Under the pieces are notes generated by a model. The model was not told the DNA's origin, did no database searches, and worked only from the letters and a program-made list of their open reading frames with translations. A program made the position numbers and the translations under genes. From positions 36,184 to 100,183 of the forward strand of contig JANNDY010000025.1 in the NCBI GenBank assembly GCA_031378345.1: a stretch of 64,000 bases of DNA. The letters run 5' to 3'. Positions 25,945-34,718 of the stretch are shown here, one piece after another; within the stretch, counting starts at the first letter, position 1; every line of letters begins with the position of its first letter. This DNA comes from Emticicia sp031378345. Its GTDB lineage: Bacteria > Bacteroidota > Bacteroidia > Cytophagales > Spirosomataceae.

Positions 25945-26712
25945 TCAATACATCTTCAAAATATCATATCCAAACCTCAAAATCAAGCCAAAAACAACTA
26001 CCAGAAAGACAATTCGTACAAAAGAATTTCCTCGTAAAAGTGCCATTCGGCTGCCAACATAAGAGCCAACCATGTTACAAACCATCATTGGCAATGCTAC
26101 TTTGAAAACTACAAATCCTTTGCTAACAAAGAACACCAAAGAACAAATATCCGCTATCACATTAACAACTTTTGAAATGGCAGATGCCGTCAGAAAATTA
26201 TAACCGATGAAACTTACAAAGCCAAAAACCAATAAGCTGCCAGTTCCCGGACCAACAAATCCGTTATAAAAACCAGTTGTTATGCCTATCAGCAAACCAT
26301 ACAGAGGAATTTTACTTAACTCAAAACGGTGTTTTTCTACTTGTCCCAAGTCTTTTTTTCGGTAAGTATAAATGGCAATGAGTGTCATCAAAATCAAAAT
26401 TGTAGGTTTCAAGATTGCATCACTCATCAAACTCGACATCAAAGCACCCAAATAAGACATCGTTCCTGCACCAATTCCTGCATAAAGCACGGTTTTCAAG
26501 GGAATTTTTACTTTTTTGGAATATTGATAGCCCGCAACCGCCGTCCCCATAAAAGAAGCAAAACGATTTGTCCCGATAATTTGAGGAACAGAATAACTCG
26601 GAAATAAAATAAATAAGGCAGGAGCTTGCACCAAGCCCCCGCCTCCTACGATAGAATCTATAAAACCTGCCACAAAAGCAGCCAAACAAGCGAAGAAAAT
26701 TATATCAAGCAA
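25945..26712 (-). CDS. TSUP-family (TauE/SafE) anion transporter
   Basis: A 255-residue membrane protein with about eight hydrophobic segments in two halves. It shows the TauE/SafE repeats AGFIDSIVGGGGLVQAPAL near the N-terminus and GFYNGFVGPGTGSLLVFGFV in the second half. TSUP transporters export sulfite, sulfonates or other small anions. It lies 38 bases after the molybdopterin oxidoreductase gene on the same strand, so the two are probably cotranscribed. Confidence 0.85.
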   Translation of the reverse strand: MLDIIFFACLAAFVAGFIDSIVGGGGLVQAPALFILFPSYSVPQIIGTNRFASFMGTAVAGYQYSKKVKIPLKTVLYAGIGAGTMSYLGALMSSLMSDAILKPTILILMTLIAIYTYRKKDLGQVEKHRFELSKIPLYGLLIGITTGFYNGFVGPGTGSLLVFGFVSFIGYNFLTASAISKVVNVIADICSLVFFVSKGFVVFKVALPMMVCNMVGSYVGSRMALLRGNSFVRIVFLVVVFGLILRFGYDILKMY

Positions 26713-26750
26713 CTGAATTTTAATTAAAAATGAATAAATGACTCTTTTTT

Positions 26751-28844
26751 CTAAACTCTCTCAACACACACCGCTACATTATTAAAAGCGGCATTTCCTG
26801 TGAGTTCGTCCAAAACATATTCGTCGGTCAAGTCATTAATACTTACGCCAGCGTGCTTTGTTGCGATGTCGAGTTGCACACCTTTTCGGGCATGACCATA
26901 GCCATGCGGCATACTCACTACGCCTTGCATCATGTGGTCGGTAATTTCTATTGGCAACTCAATACTGCCAACTCTTGAACTTACTTTTACTAAAGAATTA
27001 CTGTCAAGATTCAAATTTTTTGCATCTTCAGAATGAATCATTAGCGTACAACGATTTCGCCCTTTTACTAATCTTTCCGAATTGTGCATCCAAGAATTAT
27101 TATCTCTTAAATGCCTTCTGCCGACTAATAAATAATCAAATCCTTTTTGTAAATCGCTTGTATTCAAAGTTTTACGTAACCTTTCGATGTCGTTTACCAA
27201 TAATTCTGGTGCAAGATTGATTCGCTTTTCGGGTGTAAAAAGGCGATTTGGCAAACTCGGTTTCAATGCTCCCAAATCAATTCCGTGAGGATTATCTTTA
27301 AGTTTTTGAAGCGAAAGTCCGTAAGGTCCAAATTGCAAACCTAAGTCTAATTTTACCTCTGGAGATTCGGTTACGCAGTCTTCAAGCGAACCATTATTCA
27401 TCAAATGAGCTAATTCTTGATAAATTTCCCAGTCATATTTTGCACCGTCGGCTTTTGGAAAAAGTGCTTCCGAAAACTTTGCCGAATTTCTGACCGCCAA
27501 AACATGGAAAGTCATGTCATAATGTGGCACTTCCAAACCAGTAGCTGGCGGCAAAATAATATTGGCATGACGAGTGCTTTCGTTGATATAAATATCTATC
27601 GAAACCATGTATTCCAATTCCTCAAAAGCCATGTCGAGTTGCCCGCCATTGGGCGTAGAAAGAATCGGATTTCCGCAACTTGTTATCAAACATTTAATTT
27701 GATTTTCTCCTTCGGTCAAAATCTCTTCGGCGAGGGTTACCACAGGCAATTCTCCCAAAAACTCTGGCAATTTCCTGACCCTACTTTGCCAACGATTAAA
27801 ACGATTATCGGTTTTTGCTCTTGCCAAAAAATCAACGGCTGGCGTCGTAAACATTGCCCCGCCTGTGCGGTCAAGATTTCCTGTCAAAACATTAATCGAA
27901 TTGATAAGCCATTGAGCAATACTTCCAAAAGTTTGCACCGAAACCCCCACACGACCATAACAAGCAGCAGCTTTTGCTTCAATTAATTCATGCGTGATTT
28001 GTCTGATATTTTCGGCAGAAATACCTGTTTGTTTGGCAACTTTTTCGGGTGTAAACTCAGCTGAAATTTCTTTCAAAACTTCAATTCCATCTGTAAAATC
28101 GCTTAATTTGCCTAAATTGAAAAGATTTTCAGCAAAAAGTGTTTGTATAATTGCCAACAATAAAAACGAATCTGTGCCGGGACGAATGAAATGATGTTGG
28201 TCAGCTTTGGCGGCAGTTTCAGTAAATCGTGGGTCAATCACAACAATTTTTCCACCTCGTTTTTGGATTGCTTTTAGACGATTTGCTACATCTGGTACAG
28301 TCATAATGCTGCCATTTGATGCAATTGGATTTCCACCAATGATGAGCATATAATCTGTAAAATCAATGTCAGGGATTGGCATCAACATTGGGTGTCCAAA
28401 CATTTGCCAAGCAGCAAAATGATGGGGCAATTGGTCGGCAGACGTTGCCGAAAATAGGTTTTTTGTATGCAATGATTTGGCAAAAGCTGGCGAGTTCATG
28501 CTTGTTCCCAAATTATGAATCGAAGGGTTTCCTTGATACATTCCTACGGCATTTTTGCCATATTTTGCCTGAATTTCTTTGATTTTGCTTGTAACTTCGC
28601 TGTATGCTTGCTCCCAAGAAATTTGTTGCCAGCCATTTTCGGTGCGTTTTACAGGGAATTTTAGGCGATTGGGGTCTTCATAAATATCTTTCAAAGCGAC
28701 GGCTTTCGGACAAATATGCCCACGACTAAATTCATCTTTTTTGTCGCCTTCTATTTTGGTAACAATGCCATTTTCGACTTTTATTTCGAGTCCGCACATA
28801 GCTTCACAGAGATTGCAAGTACGGAAATGCGTAAGGTTTTGCAT
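26751..28844 (-). CDS. Molybdopterin-dependent oxidoreductase with 4Fe-4S cluster
   Basis: The 697-residue protein belongs to the formate dehydrogenase/nitrate reductase (DMSO reductase) superfamily. The N-terminal cluster motif is CNLCEAMC with a fourth Cys in GHICPKA, followed by the molybdopterin domains and the C-terminal dinucleotide-binding domain (VSMPHGYGHARKG). No Cys or Sec is found at the Mo-ligand region, which reads SATSADQLPHH, so it is not a classical formate dehydrogenase. There is no Tat signal, suggesting a cytosolic enzyme. The ATG at 28844 puts the cluster motif nine residues from the start as in homologues; an upstream ATG at 28904 would add 20 residues. Substrate unknown. 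Confidence 0.82.
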   Translation of the reverse strand: MQNLTHFRTCNLCEAMCGLEIKVENGIVTKIEGDKKDEFSRGHICPKAVALKDIYEDPNRLKFPVKRTENGWQQISWEQAYSEVTSKIKEIQAKYGKNAVGMYQGNPSIHNLGTSMNSPAFAKSLHTKNLFSATSADQLPHHFAAWQMFGHPMLMPIPDIDFTDYMLIIGGNPIASNGSIMTVPDVANRLKAIQKRGGKIVVIDPRFTETAAKADQHHFIRPGTDSFLLLAIIQTLFAENLFNLGKLSDFTDGIEVLKEISAEFTPEKVAKQTGISAENIRQITHELIEAKAAACYGRVGVSVQTFGSIAQWLINSINVLTGNLDRTGGAMFTTPAVDFLARAKTDNRFNRWQSRVRKLPEFLGELPVVTLAEEILTEGENQIKCLITSCGNPILSTPNGGQLDMAFEELEYMVSIDIYINESTRHANIILPPATGLEVPHYDMTFHVLAVRNSAKFSEALFPKADGAKYDWEIYQELAHLMNNGSLEDCVTESPEVKLDLGLQFGPYGLSLQKLKDNPHGIDLGALKPSLPNRLFTPEKRINLAPELLVNDIERLRKTLNTSDLQKGFDYLLVGRRHLRDNNSWMHNSERLVKGRNRCTLMIHSEDAKNLNLDSNSLVKVSSRVGSIELPIEITDHMMQGVVSMPHGYGHARKGVQLDIATKHAGVSINDLTDEYVLDELTGNAAFNNVAVCVERV

Positions 28845-28929
28845 ATTTGTTTTTAGTGTTGAATTGTGAAGCAAGTTAGCTTTATTTTTCTTAAATTTGA
28901 CCATTATTTAGTCTTTTTCATTACGATTC

Positions 28930-29613
28930 ATGTCCATTCTTAGTTTTTTTAATAAATTTATTGAGGCAAATCCTGCGATTTTGAACCAACCAAAACCTGC
29001 AGTAAAACAAAAGATGGGTGAAACCCTTCAAAAGCACATTCCCGAAAATGCGGTAGAACATTGCTTCGAATTATGGCTCGAACAGCCCTTTTCTTTCAAA
29101 ATTTCTCAAACTCGAAGTAGTTGTTTTGGCAATTATTCTTTTCGAGATGGGCAACACAAAATCACAGTCAATCACGACCTGCATGAATACGCTTTTTTGA
29201 TAACTTATATTCACGAAATTGCCCATCAGCGAGCTTGGCTCGACAAAGGAAGACGAAAAATTGACCCTCACGGAAAAGAGTGGAAAAAAAAATTTCAAGA
29301 ATTAATGACACCAATACTCAATTCCAACGTTTTTCCTGAGAAGATACTCGTGCCGTTGAGTCAATATATGCAAAATCCTGCCGCTTCGTCGGTGAGTTTT
29401 GCTCCATTATTCGATGCTTTGCGTAGTTTTGATATTGTGGAAGAAAACGAAATTTCATTAATAGAAGTACCTGATAATCAATGGTTTACGTTTAGAAACA
29501 ATATTTTTCAAAGATTAGAAATACGTCGTACCAGGGTTTTATGTTTGGAAAAAACCTCCAAAAGAAAATATACAATTTTGGCAACGGCGAGGGTGAAGTT
29601 GGTTCAATTATAA
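28930..29613 (+). CDS. SprT-like zinc metalloprotease domain protein
   Basis: A 227-residue cytosolic protein whose central part matches the SprT-like domain: ITYIHEIAHQRAWLDKG contains HExxH (the zinc site and catalytic Glu), followed by DPHGKEWKKKFQEL with a likely third ligand. The C-terminal part holds the beta-rich stretch of SprT proteins but lacks the CxxC zinc ribbon of SPRTN-like members. Function in this group is unknown; DNA-protein crosslink repair is known only for eukaryotic relatives. It is divergent from the molybdoenzyme gene and 42 bases before porU. Confidence 0.75.
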   Translation: MSILSFFNKFIEANPAILNQPKPAVKQKMGETLQKHIPENAVEHCFELWLEQPFSFKISQTRSSCFGNYSFRDGQHKITVNHDLHEYAFLITYIHEIAHQRAWLDKGRRKIDPHGKEWKKKFQELMTPILNSNVFPEKILVPLSQYMQNPAASSVSFAPLFDALRSFDIVEENEISLIEVPDNQWFTFRNNIFQRLEIRRTRVLCLEKTSKRKYTILATARVKLVQL

Positions 29614-29618
29614 ATTAA

Positions 29619-29634
29619 CAACGGCGGCGTTTCG
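29619..29634. repeat. GC-rich core CGGCGGCGTTTCGC
   Basis: A short GC-rich segment in the spacer between the SprT-like gene and porU. It is similar to the complement of the cores at 10280 (GGGCGGCGAACCGC) and 15873 (CGGGCGGCGTTCCGC). Confidence 0.4.
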
Positions 29635-29655
29635 CTTTACAAAATTTTATACTTA

Positions 29656-32600
29656 TTGTTTTCAGACAAAAACATATCAAAATCTAAAATCCAACGAGCA
29701 ATATTTTTCTCGCTCAACTTCTTATTTTCCTGTTTTTCCACCCACGCACAATCTTCCGTACTTTCCAAAGGTGATTGGTATAAAATAGCAACTACTCGCA
29801 CGGGCATACACAAAATTGATGCTACTTTCTTGAAAAAAGCTGGCATTGATGTAGCAAAAACCAACCCTCAAAATATCAAAATTTATGGCAACGGTGGCGA
29901 AGTTTTGCCACAAACAAACAGTGCTTCTCGACCATCTGATTTAATCGAAAATGCCATTGAAATTTTGGGAGAAAACGATGGAAAATTTGATGCTACCGAT
30001 TACCTAATTTTCTATACCGAAAGTCCACATAAAACGTTGTATAATGCTGATAATAAACAATTTACACATCAAAACAACCCATATTCAGATTCAGTTTTTT
30101 ACTTTTTAAATATTTCTGACACCAAAGGTTTACGCATCAAAAATCAAGCAAATATTACTGCAACAAAAACCATAAATAGCTTCGATGATTTTAGTTTTCA
30201 TGAACTCGACCAACGAAATATCGTGAGTTTGGGCGGTAAAGATTTGGGTGGTTCTGGGCGAGAATGGTATGGCGAATCTTTTGGTTTAACGAGTGAACAA
30301 AATTTTGACCTAAAAACCGAAGGCATTTTGCCAAATTCTGTCATAAAAATTACATCTGCCGTGCTCGGTGCTTCTTTTTTGCAAACAAAAATTTCTTTAA
30401 AATTAAATACCGACTCTTTGCTTGGAACACAAAATCTAAGTCCGATTTATAATGGAACTTATAATGTGAAAGGCTATGAAAATATTCAAACATTTTCGAG
30501 CATTTCTAATGGAAAAAGTTCTCAAAAACTCAATTTTATTTTCGATAAAAATGCTCAAACTTCTTCGGTTGCGTATTTGAACTATTTTGAGATTCAGACT
30601 AAAAGAAAACTGCAATTTTATGAGCAGCAAACGATTATTCGGTCAGTAGAAAGTTTGGCAAACAAAACTTCAACCTTTGTTGTTTCGCAAGTAAATCCTC
30701 AAAAAAAAATCTGGAATATTTCGAACCCTTTGCTTCCTGAAAACATTCCATTTCAAATTAATAATAATGAGGCAAGTTTTGGTGCAGAAACAGGTGAAAT
30801 TTTAAAAACATTTTTGCTTTTTTCGGATAATAATTTAATCGAACCAAATTCCATTCAAAAAATAGCCAATCAAAACCTTCATCAATCACAAACACCTGAT
30901 TTACTGCTCGTTACGGTAAAAAATTGGCAAAATCAAGCTGAAAGATTGGCTGATTTTCGTAGAAAAAATGACAAATTAGATATCTTGGTAGTGAATGTTG
31001 ATGAAATTTTCAATGAGTTTTCATCGGGCAAACCAGACCTTACTGCAATTCGAGATTTTGGTCGTTTTTTATGGTTTAAAAACCCTCAAAAATTCAAGTA
31101 TTTATTGCTTTTTGGCGATGCCACTTTCGACTATAAAAACCTTATTCAATATTCATCTATCAATACAAATCTGATGATTCCGACCTATGAAAGTCGTGAA
31201 TCTCTCGACCCTGTTGCGAGCTATGCTTCAGATGATTATTTTGGATTTTTTGAAGAAAATGAGGGTGAATGGAAAGAAACTCACGCAGGAAATCACAGCC
31301 TCGAAATCGGCATTGGTCGCTTGCCAGTAAAAACCGAAGAAGAAGCAAAAAACGTGGTTGATAAGTTGATTTTTTATGCAAATAACCAAAAAACAGTTGG
31401 CAATTGGCGAGAAAAAATTAGTTTTGTAGCCGATGATGGCGACAATAATATTCACCAAAAAGATGCCGATGATATTTCAAAATTAATGTCGGAAACCAAT
31501 AAAGATTTACTAATCAATAAAATATATGTTGATGCTTTTCCTCAAATTGCCACTGCCAATGGTGCGACCGCCCCACAAGCAAATAGATCGCTCAATAAGG
31601 CAGTCAATGAAGGTTCTCTGATTATCAATTATAGCGGACATGGCGGCACTGACGGCTGGACTGAAGAAAAGATTTTGACTCGGGAACAAATCCAAAATTG
31701 GCGAAATTTGAATAATATGCCACTGTTTTTGACCGCCACTTGCTCGTTTGGTCGTTTCGACGACCCCGGCAATGTTTCGGGAGCAGAAATGGCAATGTTG
31801 AGCCCACGTGGGGCGGCAATCGGGCTTTTGACAACAACCAGACCTGTTTATTCAAACACCAATTTTTTGCTAAATTCGGCATTTTACAAGGCATTTTCGC
31901 CAAAAAACAATAATAATTCGTTGCGTTTGGGCGATATTATGAGGCAAACAAAAAACAATTCTTTTAGTGGCGTTATCAACCGAAACTTTACGCTTTTGGG
32001 CGACCCAAGTATGAAATTGGCTTTTCCGCAAGACAAAATTGTTTTGACCAAAATCAATAACCAAAGTCCCGAAAAACAAACTTTAAAGGCATTATCGAAA
32101 GTGCAATTAGAAGGAGAAATTCTTAATTCAACAAATATTCGGCAAACAAATTTTAATGGAATGGTACTTGTTTCTATTTTTGATAAACCTTCGGAACTGA
32201 GTACCCTCGACCAAAAAAAACAAGGAAAGTTTTTATACAAAGTTTTCCGAAATCAGATTTTTGAAGGACACGTTGAAGTAAAAAATGGTACTTTTAAAAT
32301 GAATTTTGTCGTGCCAAAAGATATAAATTATCAATTGGGGCAAGGGAAAATAAATTTTTATGCCGTGACTTCCGATAGCACCACCGATGCTATCGGAAGT
32401 TATAATGAACTGATGATTGGTGGTAGCGAAACCAACATCGAAACTGACACCAAAGCACCCAAAATTGTGCTTTCAGTTGATGAAAACAATGTACTTTTAG
32501 CCAATATTTCAGACGAAAATGGCATCAATATTTCGCAAGCTGGCATCGGACACGAAATGATTTTGACACTCAACGATACGCTACAAATACTTGCTAATCA

Positions 32601-33054
32601 ATACTTTACGAGTGAAAACGACTTCACGAAAGGCTTAATGAAATATCCCTTTGGCAAACTTCCTGCGGGAGAGCATACCGTTAAATTAAAAGTTTGGGAT
32701 ACCTATAATAATTCTGCCGAAGTGTCGTTAAAGTTTAGTGTAGAAAGCCAAAAATTCAAGATTTTGAGGGTTTATAATTACCCCAATCCATTTGAAGAAT
32801 CAACTCGTTTTTATATCGAACACAATGCCGAAAACCAAGACATTTCCTTCAATATTGTAGTTTTTGATGATTTAGGGAAACGAGTTTTTGAAAAACAAGA
32901 AACTTGTTACTCTTGCGATAAAACAATAAACCTTGGCATGAATATTGAACCAAAAAGTTGGATAAAAGGCATCTACTTTTACCGTATTTATGCCAATTTT
33001 TTGACCGAAAAAACAACAAGTACAGCATCAGGAAAAATGGTTTTTTGGAAATAA
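29656..33054 (+). CDS. porU: Type IX secretion system sortase PorU
   Basis: The 1132-residue protein is a gingipain-type (C25) cysteine peptidase that cuts off the C-terminal signal of type IX cargo and attaches it at the outer membrane. After a signal peptide (cleavage near STHAQ) and a beta-rich pro-region come LLFGDATFDYKN, the catalytic His in NYSGHGGTDGWT and the catalytic Cys in TATCSFGRFDDPG, then a long beta region and a C-terminal YNYPNPF domain. No ATG precedes the signal peptide in frame, so TTG at 29656 is the likely start. A 13-bp perfect hairpin is embedded in the codons for TSDSTTDAIGS at 32368-32400. porV follows directly. Confidence 0.92.
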   Translation: MFSDKNISKSKIQRAIFFSLNFLFSCFSTHAQSSVLSKGDWYKIATTRTGIHKIDATFLKKAGIDVAKTNPQNIKIYGNGGEVLPQTNSASRPSDLIENAIEILGENDGKFDATDYLIFYTESPHKTLYNADNKQFTHQNNPYSDSVFYFLNISDTKGLRIKNQANITATKTINSFDDFSFHELDQRNIVSLGGKDLGGSGREWYGESFGLTSEQNFDLKTEGILPNSVIKITSAVLGASFLQTKISLKLNTDSLLGTQNLSPIYNGTYNVKGYENIQTFSSISNGKSSQKLNFIFDKNAQTSSVAYLNYFEIQTKRKLQFYEQQTIIRSVESLANKTSTFVVSQVNPQKKIWNISNPLLPENIPFQINNNEASFGAETGEILKTFLLFSDNNLIEPNSIQKIANQNLHQSQTPDLLLVTVKNWQNQAERLADFRRKNDKLDILVVNVDEIFNEFSSGKPDLTAIRDFGRFLWFKNPQKFKYLLLFGDATFDYKNLIQYSSINTNLMIPTYESRESLDPVASYASDDYFGFFEENEGEWKETHAGNHSLEIGIGRLPVKTEEEAKNVVDKLIFYANNQKTVGNWREKISFVADDGDNNIHQKDADDISKLMSETNKDLLINKIYVDAFPQIATANGATAPQANRSLNKAVNEGSLIINYSGHGGTDGWTEEKILTREQIQNWRNLNNMPLFLTATCSFGRFDDPGNVSGAEMAMLSPRGAAIGLLTTTRPVYSNTNFLLNSAFYKAFSPKNNNNSLRLGDIMRQTKNNSFSGVINRNFTLLGDPSMKLAFPQDKIVLTKINNQSPEKQTLKALSKVQLEGEILNSTNIRQTNFNGMVLVSIFDKPSELSTLDQKKQGKFLYKVFRNQIFEGHVEVKNGTFKMNFVVPKDINYQLGQGKINFYAVTSDSTTDAIGSYNELMIGGSETNIETDTKAPKIVLSVDENNVLLANISDENGINISQAGIGHEMILTLNDTLQILANQYFTSENDFTKGLMKYPFGKLPAGEHTVKLKVWDTYNNSAEVSLKFSVESQKFKILRVYNYPNPFEESTRFYIEHNAENQDISFNIVVFDDLGKRVFEKQETCYSCDKTINLGMNIEPKSWIKGIYFYRIYANFLTEKTTSTASGKMVFWK
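32368..32400. repeat. 13-bp stem hairpin within the porU coding sequence
   Basis: ACTTCCGATAGCA at 32368-32380 and TGCTATCGGAAGT at 32388-32400 are perfect inverted repeats with a 7-base loop, in frame and encoding TSDSTTDAIGS. Its stem is GC-richer than its surroundings. Confidence 0.75.
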
Positions 33055-33090
33055 TTAAGAAAAACCCTTATATTTGAACTCATTTTTGAA

Positions 33091-33225
33091 CATTTACGAA
33101 TTACAATTTACGAATTACGAGTTTTTGGACTATTAAATAATTGATAATCAATTATTTTTCATTCTTTAGAATATGTATTCGTTATTGCAAAACTATTCGT
33201 AAATCGTCATTCGTAAATCGTAAAT
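33091..33225. repeat. Inverted arrays of TTTACGAAT units around an AT palindrome (porU-porV spacer)
   Basis: Left array 33091-33121 repeats TTTACGAATTAC; right array 33194-33225 repeats the inverse, ATTCGTAAATCGT. Between them the perfect 23-base palindrome at 33135-33157 (arms AAATAATTGAT/ATCAATTATTT) forms another stem. The whole spacer can fold into one large structure between two genes that are probably cotranscribed. Confidence 0.7.
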
Positions 33226-33242
33226 ACTTTAAAAGTTTTATA

Positions 33243-34436
33243 ATGAAACATAAATTATTAACCGCTTTGGCAAGTGTAGTTTTGATGAATACATTGACGA
33301 GCCAAGCACAAGTAAATAATAAAAGCCAACAAAGAGTCATTTCGCCGGCTGTGCCATTTCTGATGATTTCGCCAGATTCGAGAGGTTCGGCCATGGGCGA
33401 TGCAGGCGTAGCTTCTTCTCCCGATGCCAACTCAATGTATTGGAATGCTGCAAAATTAGCTTTCATAGATAAAAGTATTGGTTCAACGGTTTCGTATACT
33501 CCTTGGTTGCGAGATTTGGTTGATGATATGGGTCTGATTCATGCGGCTCTTTTCAAAAAAGTAGCCAAAAACTCAGCATTGGGGCTTTCAATGACCTATT
33601 TCAATCAAGGTCAAATAGAATTTACAACTGCAACTGGACAACCGAACGGTACTTTTCAATCAAGAGAGTTTAATATTGCTGGCGGTTATAGCACTAAATT
33701 AGGAAGAGATTTTTCGATGGGTTTAGTTATGAAATATATTCATTCAAACCTTATTGGTTCGCAAGTGGTAAATAATTCATCAAGCAAACCTGCAAATACA
33801 GTGGCTGGAGATGTTTCGCTTTATTATGTAAAAGAACGACCAAGTGCTAAAAGTAAAGATAAAGGTGTTGTTTATTCGGCTGGGCTTGTTATTCAAAATA
33901 TTGGAGGTAAAGTAAACTATGGCAGAGATGCTTATTATTTACCAACTAATCTAAAACTTGGGGGTGGCTTGAATTATAAAATTGATGCACATAATCAATT
34001 TAATTTTTTGGTTGATATAAACAAACTTTTAGTGCCAACTCCTCCATTGAGAGATAATGCTGGGGTAATTGTAAAAGGAAGAGACCCTCAAAATACTGGC
34101 GTAATTCAAGGAATTTTTGGTTCATTTTCAGATGCTCCCGATGGTTTTAAAGAAGAACTAAGAGAGTTTACTGGCTCGTTTGGTGTGGAATATTGGTATA
34201 ATAATTTGTTTGCTTTCCGTGGTGGATATTTTGCAGAAAGTAACATTAAGGGTGGTAGAAAATATGTAACAACGGGCTTAGGCTTTAAAATAAAAAATAG
34301 CTATGGCATTGATTTGGCATACTTAATTCCGACTTCGCAAGGAAGCCCACTGTCTAATACTTGGAGAATTTCTTTGATTTTTGACATGAACCAGAAAAAA
34401 GTAAGTAGTCCTACGGAAGCTACGCCTGTGGAATAA
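33243..34436 (+). CDS. porV: Type IX secretion system outer-membrane protein PorV
   Basis: The 397-residue protein is a FadL-like beta-barrel that carries type IX cargo to PorU in the attachment complex. A signal peptide ends at TSQAQ and is followed by the family start VPFLMISPDSRGSAMGDAGVASSPDANSMYWNAAKL, seen in PorV/LptO proteins. The ATG at 33243 is chosen; upstream codons from 33141 translate only the repeat spacer. Its position right after porU is the usual arrangement and supports both calls. A strong composite terminator follows. Confidence 0.93.
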   Translation: MKHKLLTALASVVLMNTLTSQAQVNNKSQQRVISPAVPFLMISPDSRGSAMGDAGVASSPDANSMYWNAAKLAFIDKSIGSTVSYTPWLRDLVDDMGLIHAALFKKVAKNSALGLSMTYFNQGQIEFTTATGQPNGTFQSREFNIAGGYSTKLGRDFSMGLVMKYIHSNLIGSQVVNNSSSKPANTVAGDVSLYYVKERPSAKSKDKGVVYSAGLVIQNIGGKVNYGRDAYYLPTNLKLGGGLNYKIDAHNQFNFLVDINKLLVPTPPLRDNAGVIVKGRDPQNTGVIQGIFGSFSDAPDGFKEELREFTGSFGVEYWYNNLFAFRGGYFAESNIKGGRKYVTTGLGFKIKNSYGIDLAYLIPTSQGSPLSNTWRISLIFDMNQKKVSSPTEATPVE

Positions 34437-34451
34437 AAATTTAGGTTTTGA

Positions 34452-34520
34452 AAAAAATCCCTCCCCGTCCTTAGACCGCATCGGCGTCCCGATACGCTCA
34501 GGGAACGGGGAGGGATTTTT
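34452..34520 (+). terminator. Composite terminator of porV
   Basis: AAAAATCCCTCCCCG pairs with CGGGGAGGGATTTTT around a GC-rich loop that contains a second hairpin (GACCGCATCGG.GTCCCGAT). The segment CGCTCAGGGAACGGG is shared with the terminator at 12465-12518. Confidence 0.85.
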
Positions 34521-34570
34521 GTTGATAAAATACTAACTTATAATAGCGTTATCTCATCTCAATGTCGAAG

Positions 34571-34620
34571 TATTCGTAATTCGTAACTCGTAATCGCACG
34601 GGTGACCCCATCGTAAATTC
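34571..34620. repeat. ATTCGTAA array with core CGCACGGGTGACCCC
   Basis: TATTCGTAATTCGTAACTCGTAAT (in three units) precedes the 15-base core CGCACGGGTGACCCC at 34595-34609, and ATCGTAAATTC follows. The inverse of the same core, GAGGTCACCCGTGC, lies at 36955 on the far side of the next gene. Confidence 0.65.
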
Positions 34621-34718
34621 TTATATTGGTCGCATATTTTCACTATTTGGGCGTATTTTCCTGCAAAAACAATCTAAAAGCACTAATTTTATTATTCGAC
34701 GATAACCATTAATTTAAT

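Noticed and set aside
27417..27986. A 189-codon open frame on the plus strand opposite the molybdopterin oxidoreductase gene
   Set aside because: It is antisense to a gene with clear motifs, its translation has no recognisable domain, and it has no plausible start region of its own.
33091..33225. Short regular repeats that might be a CRISPR array
   Set aside because: The units are only 8-12 bases, degenerate, partly inverted and without unique spacers of constant length; no cas gene is in the window.
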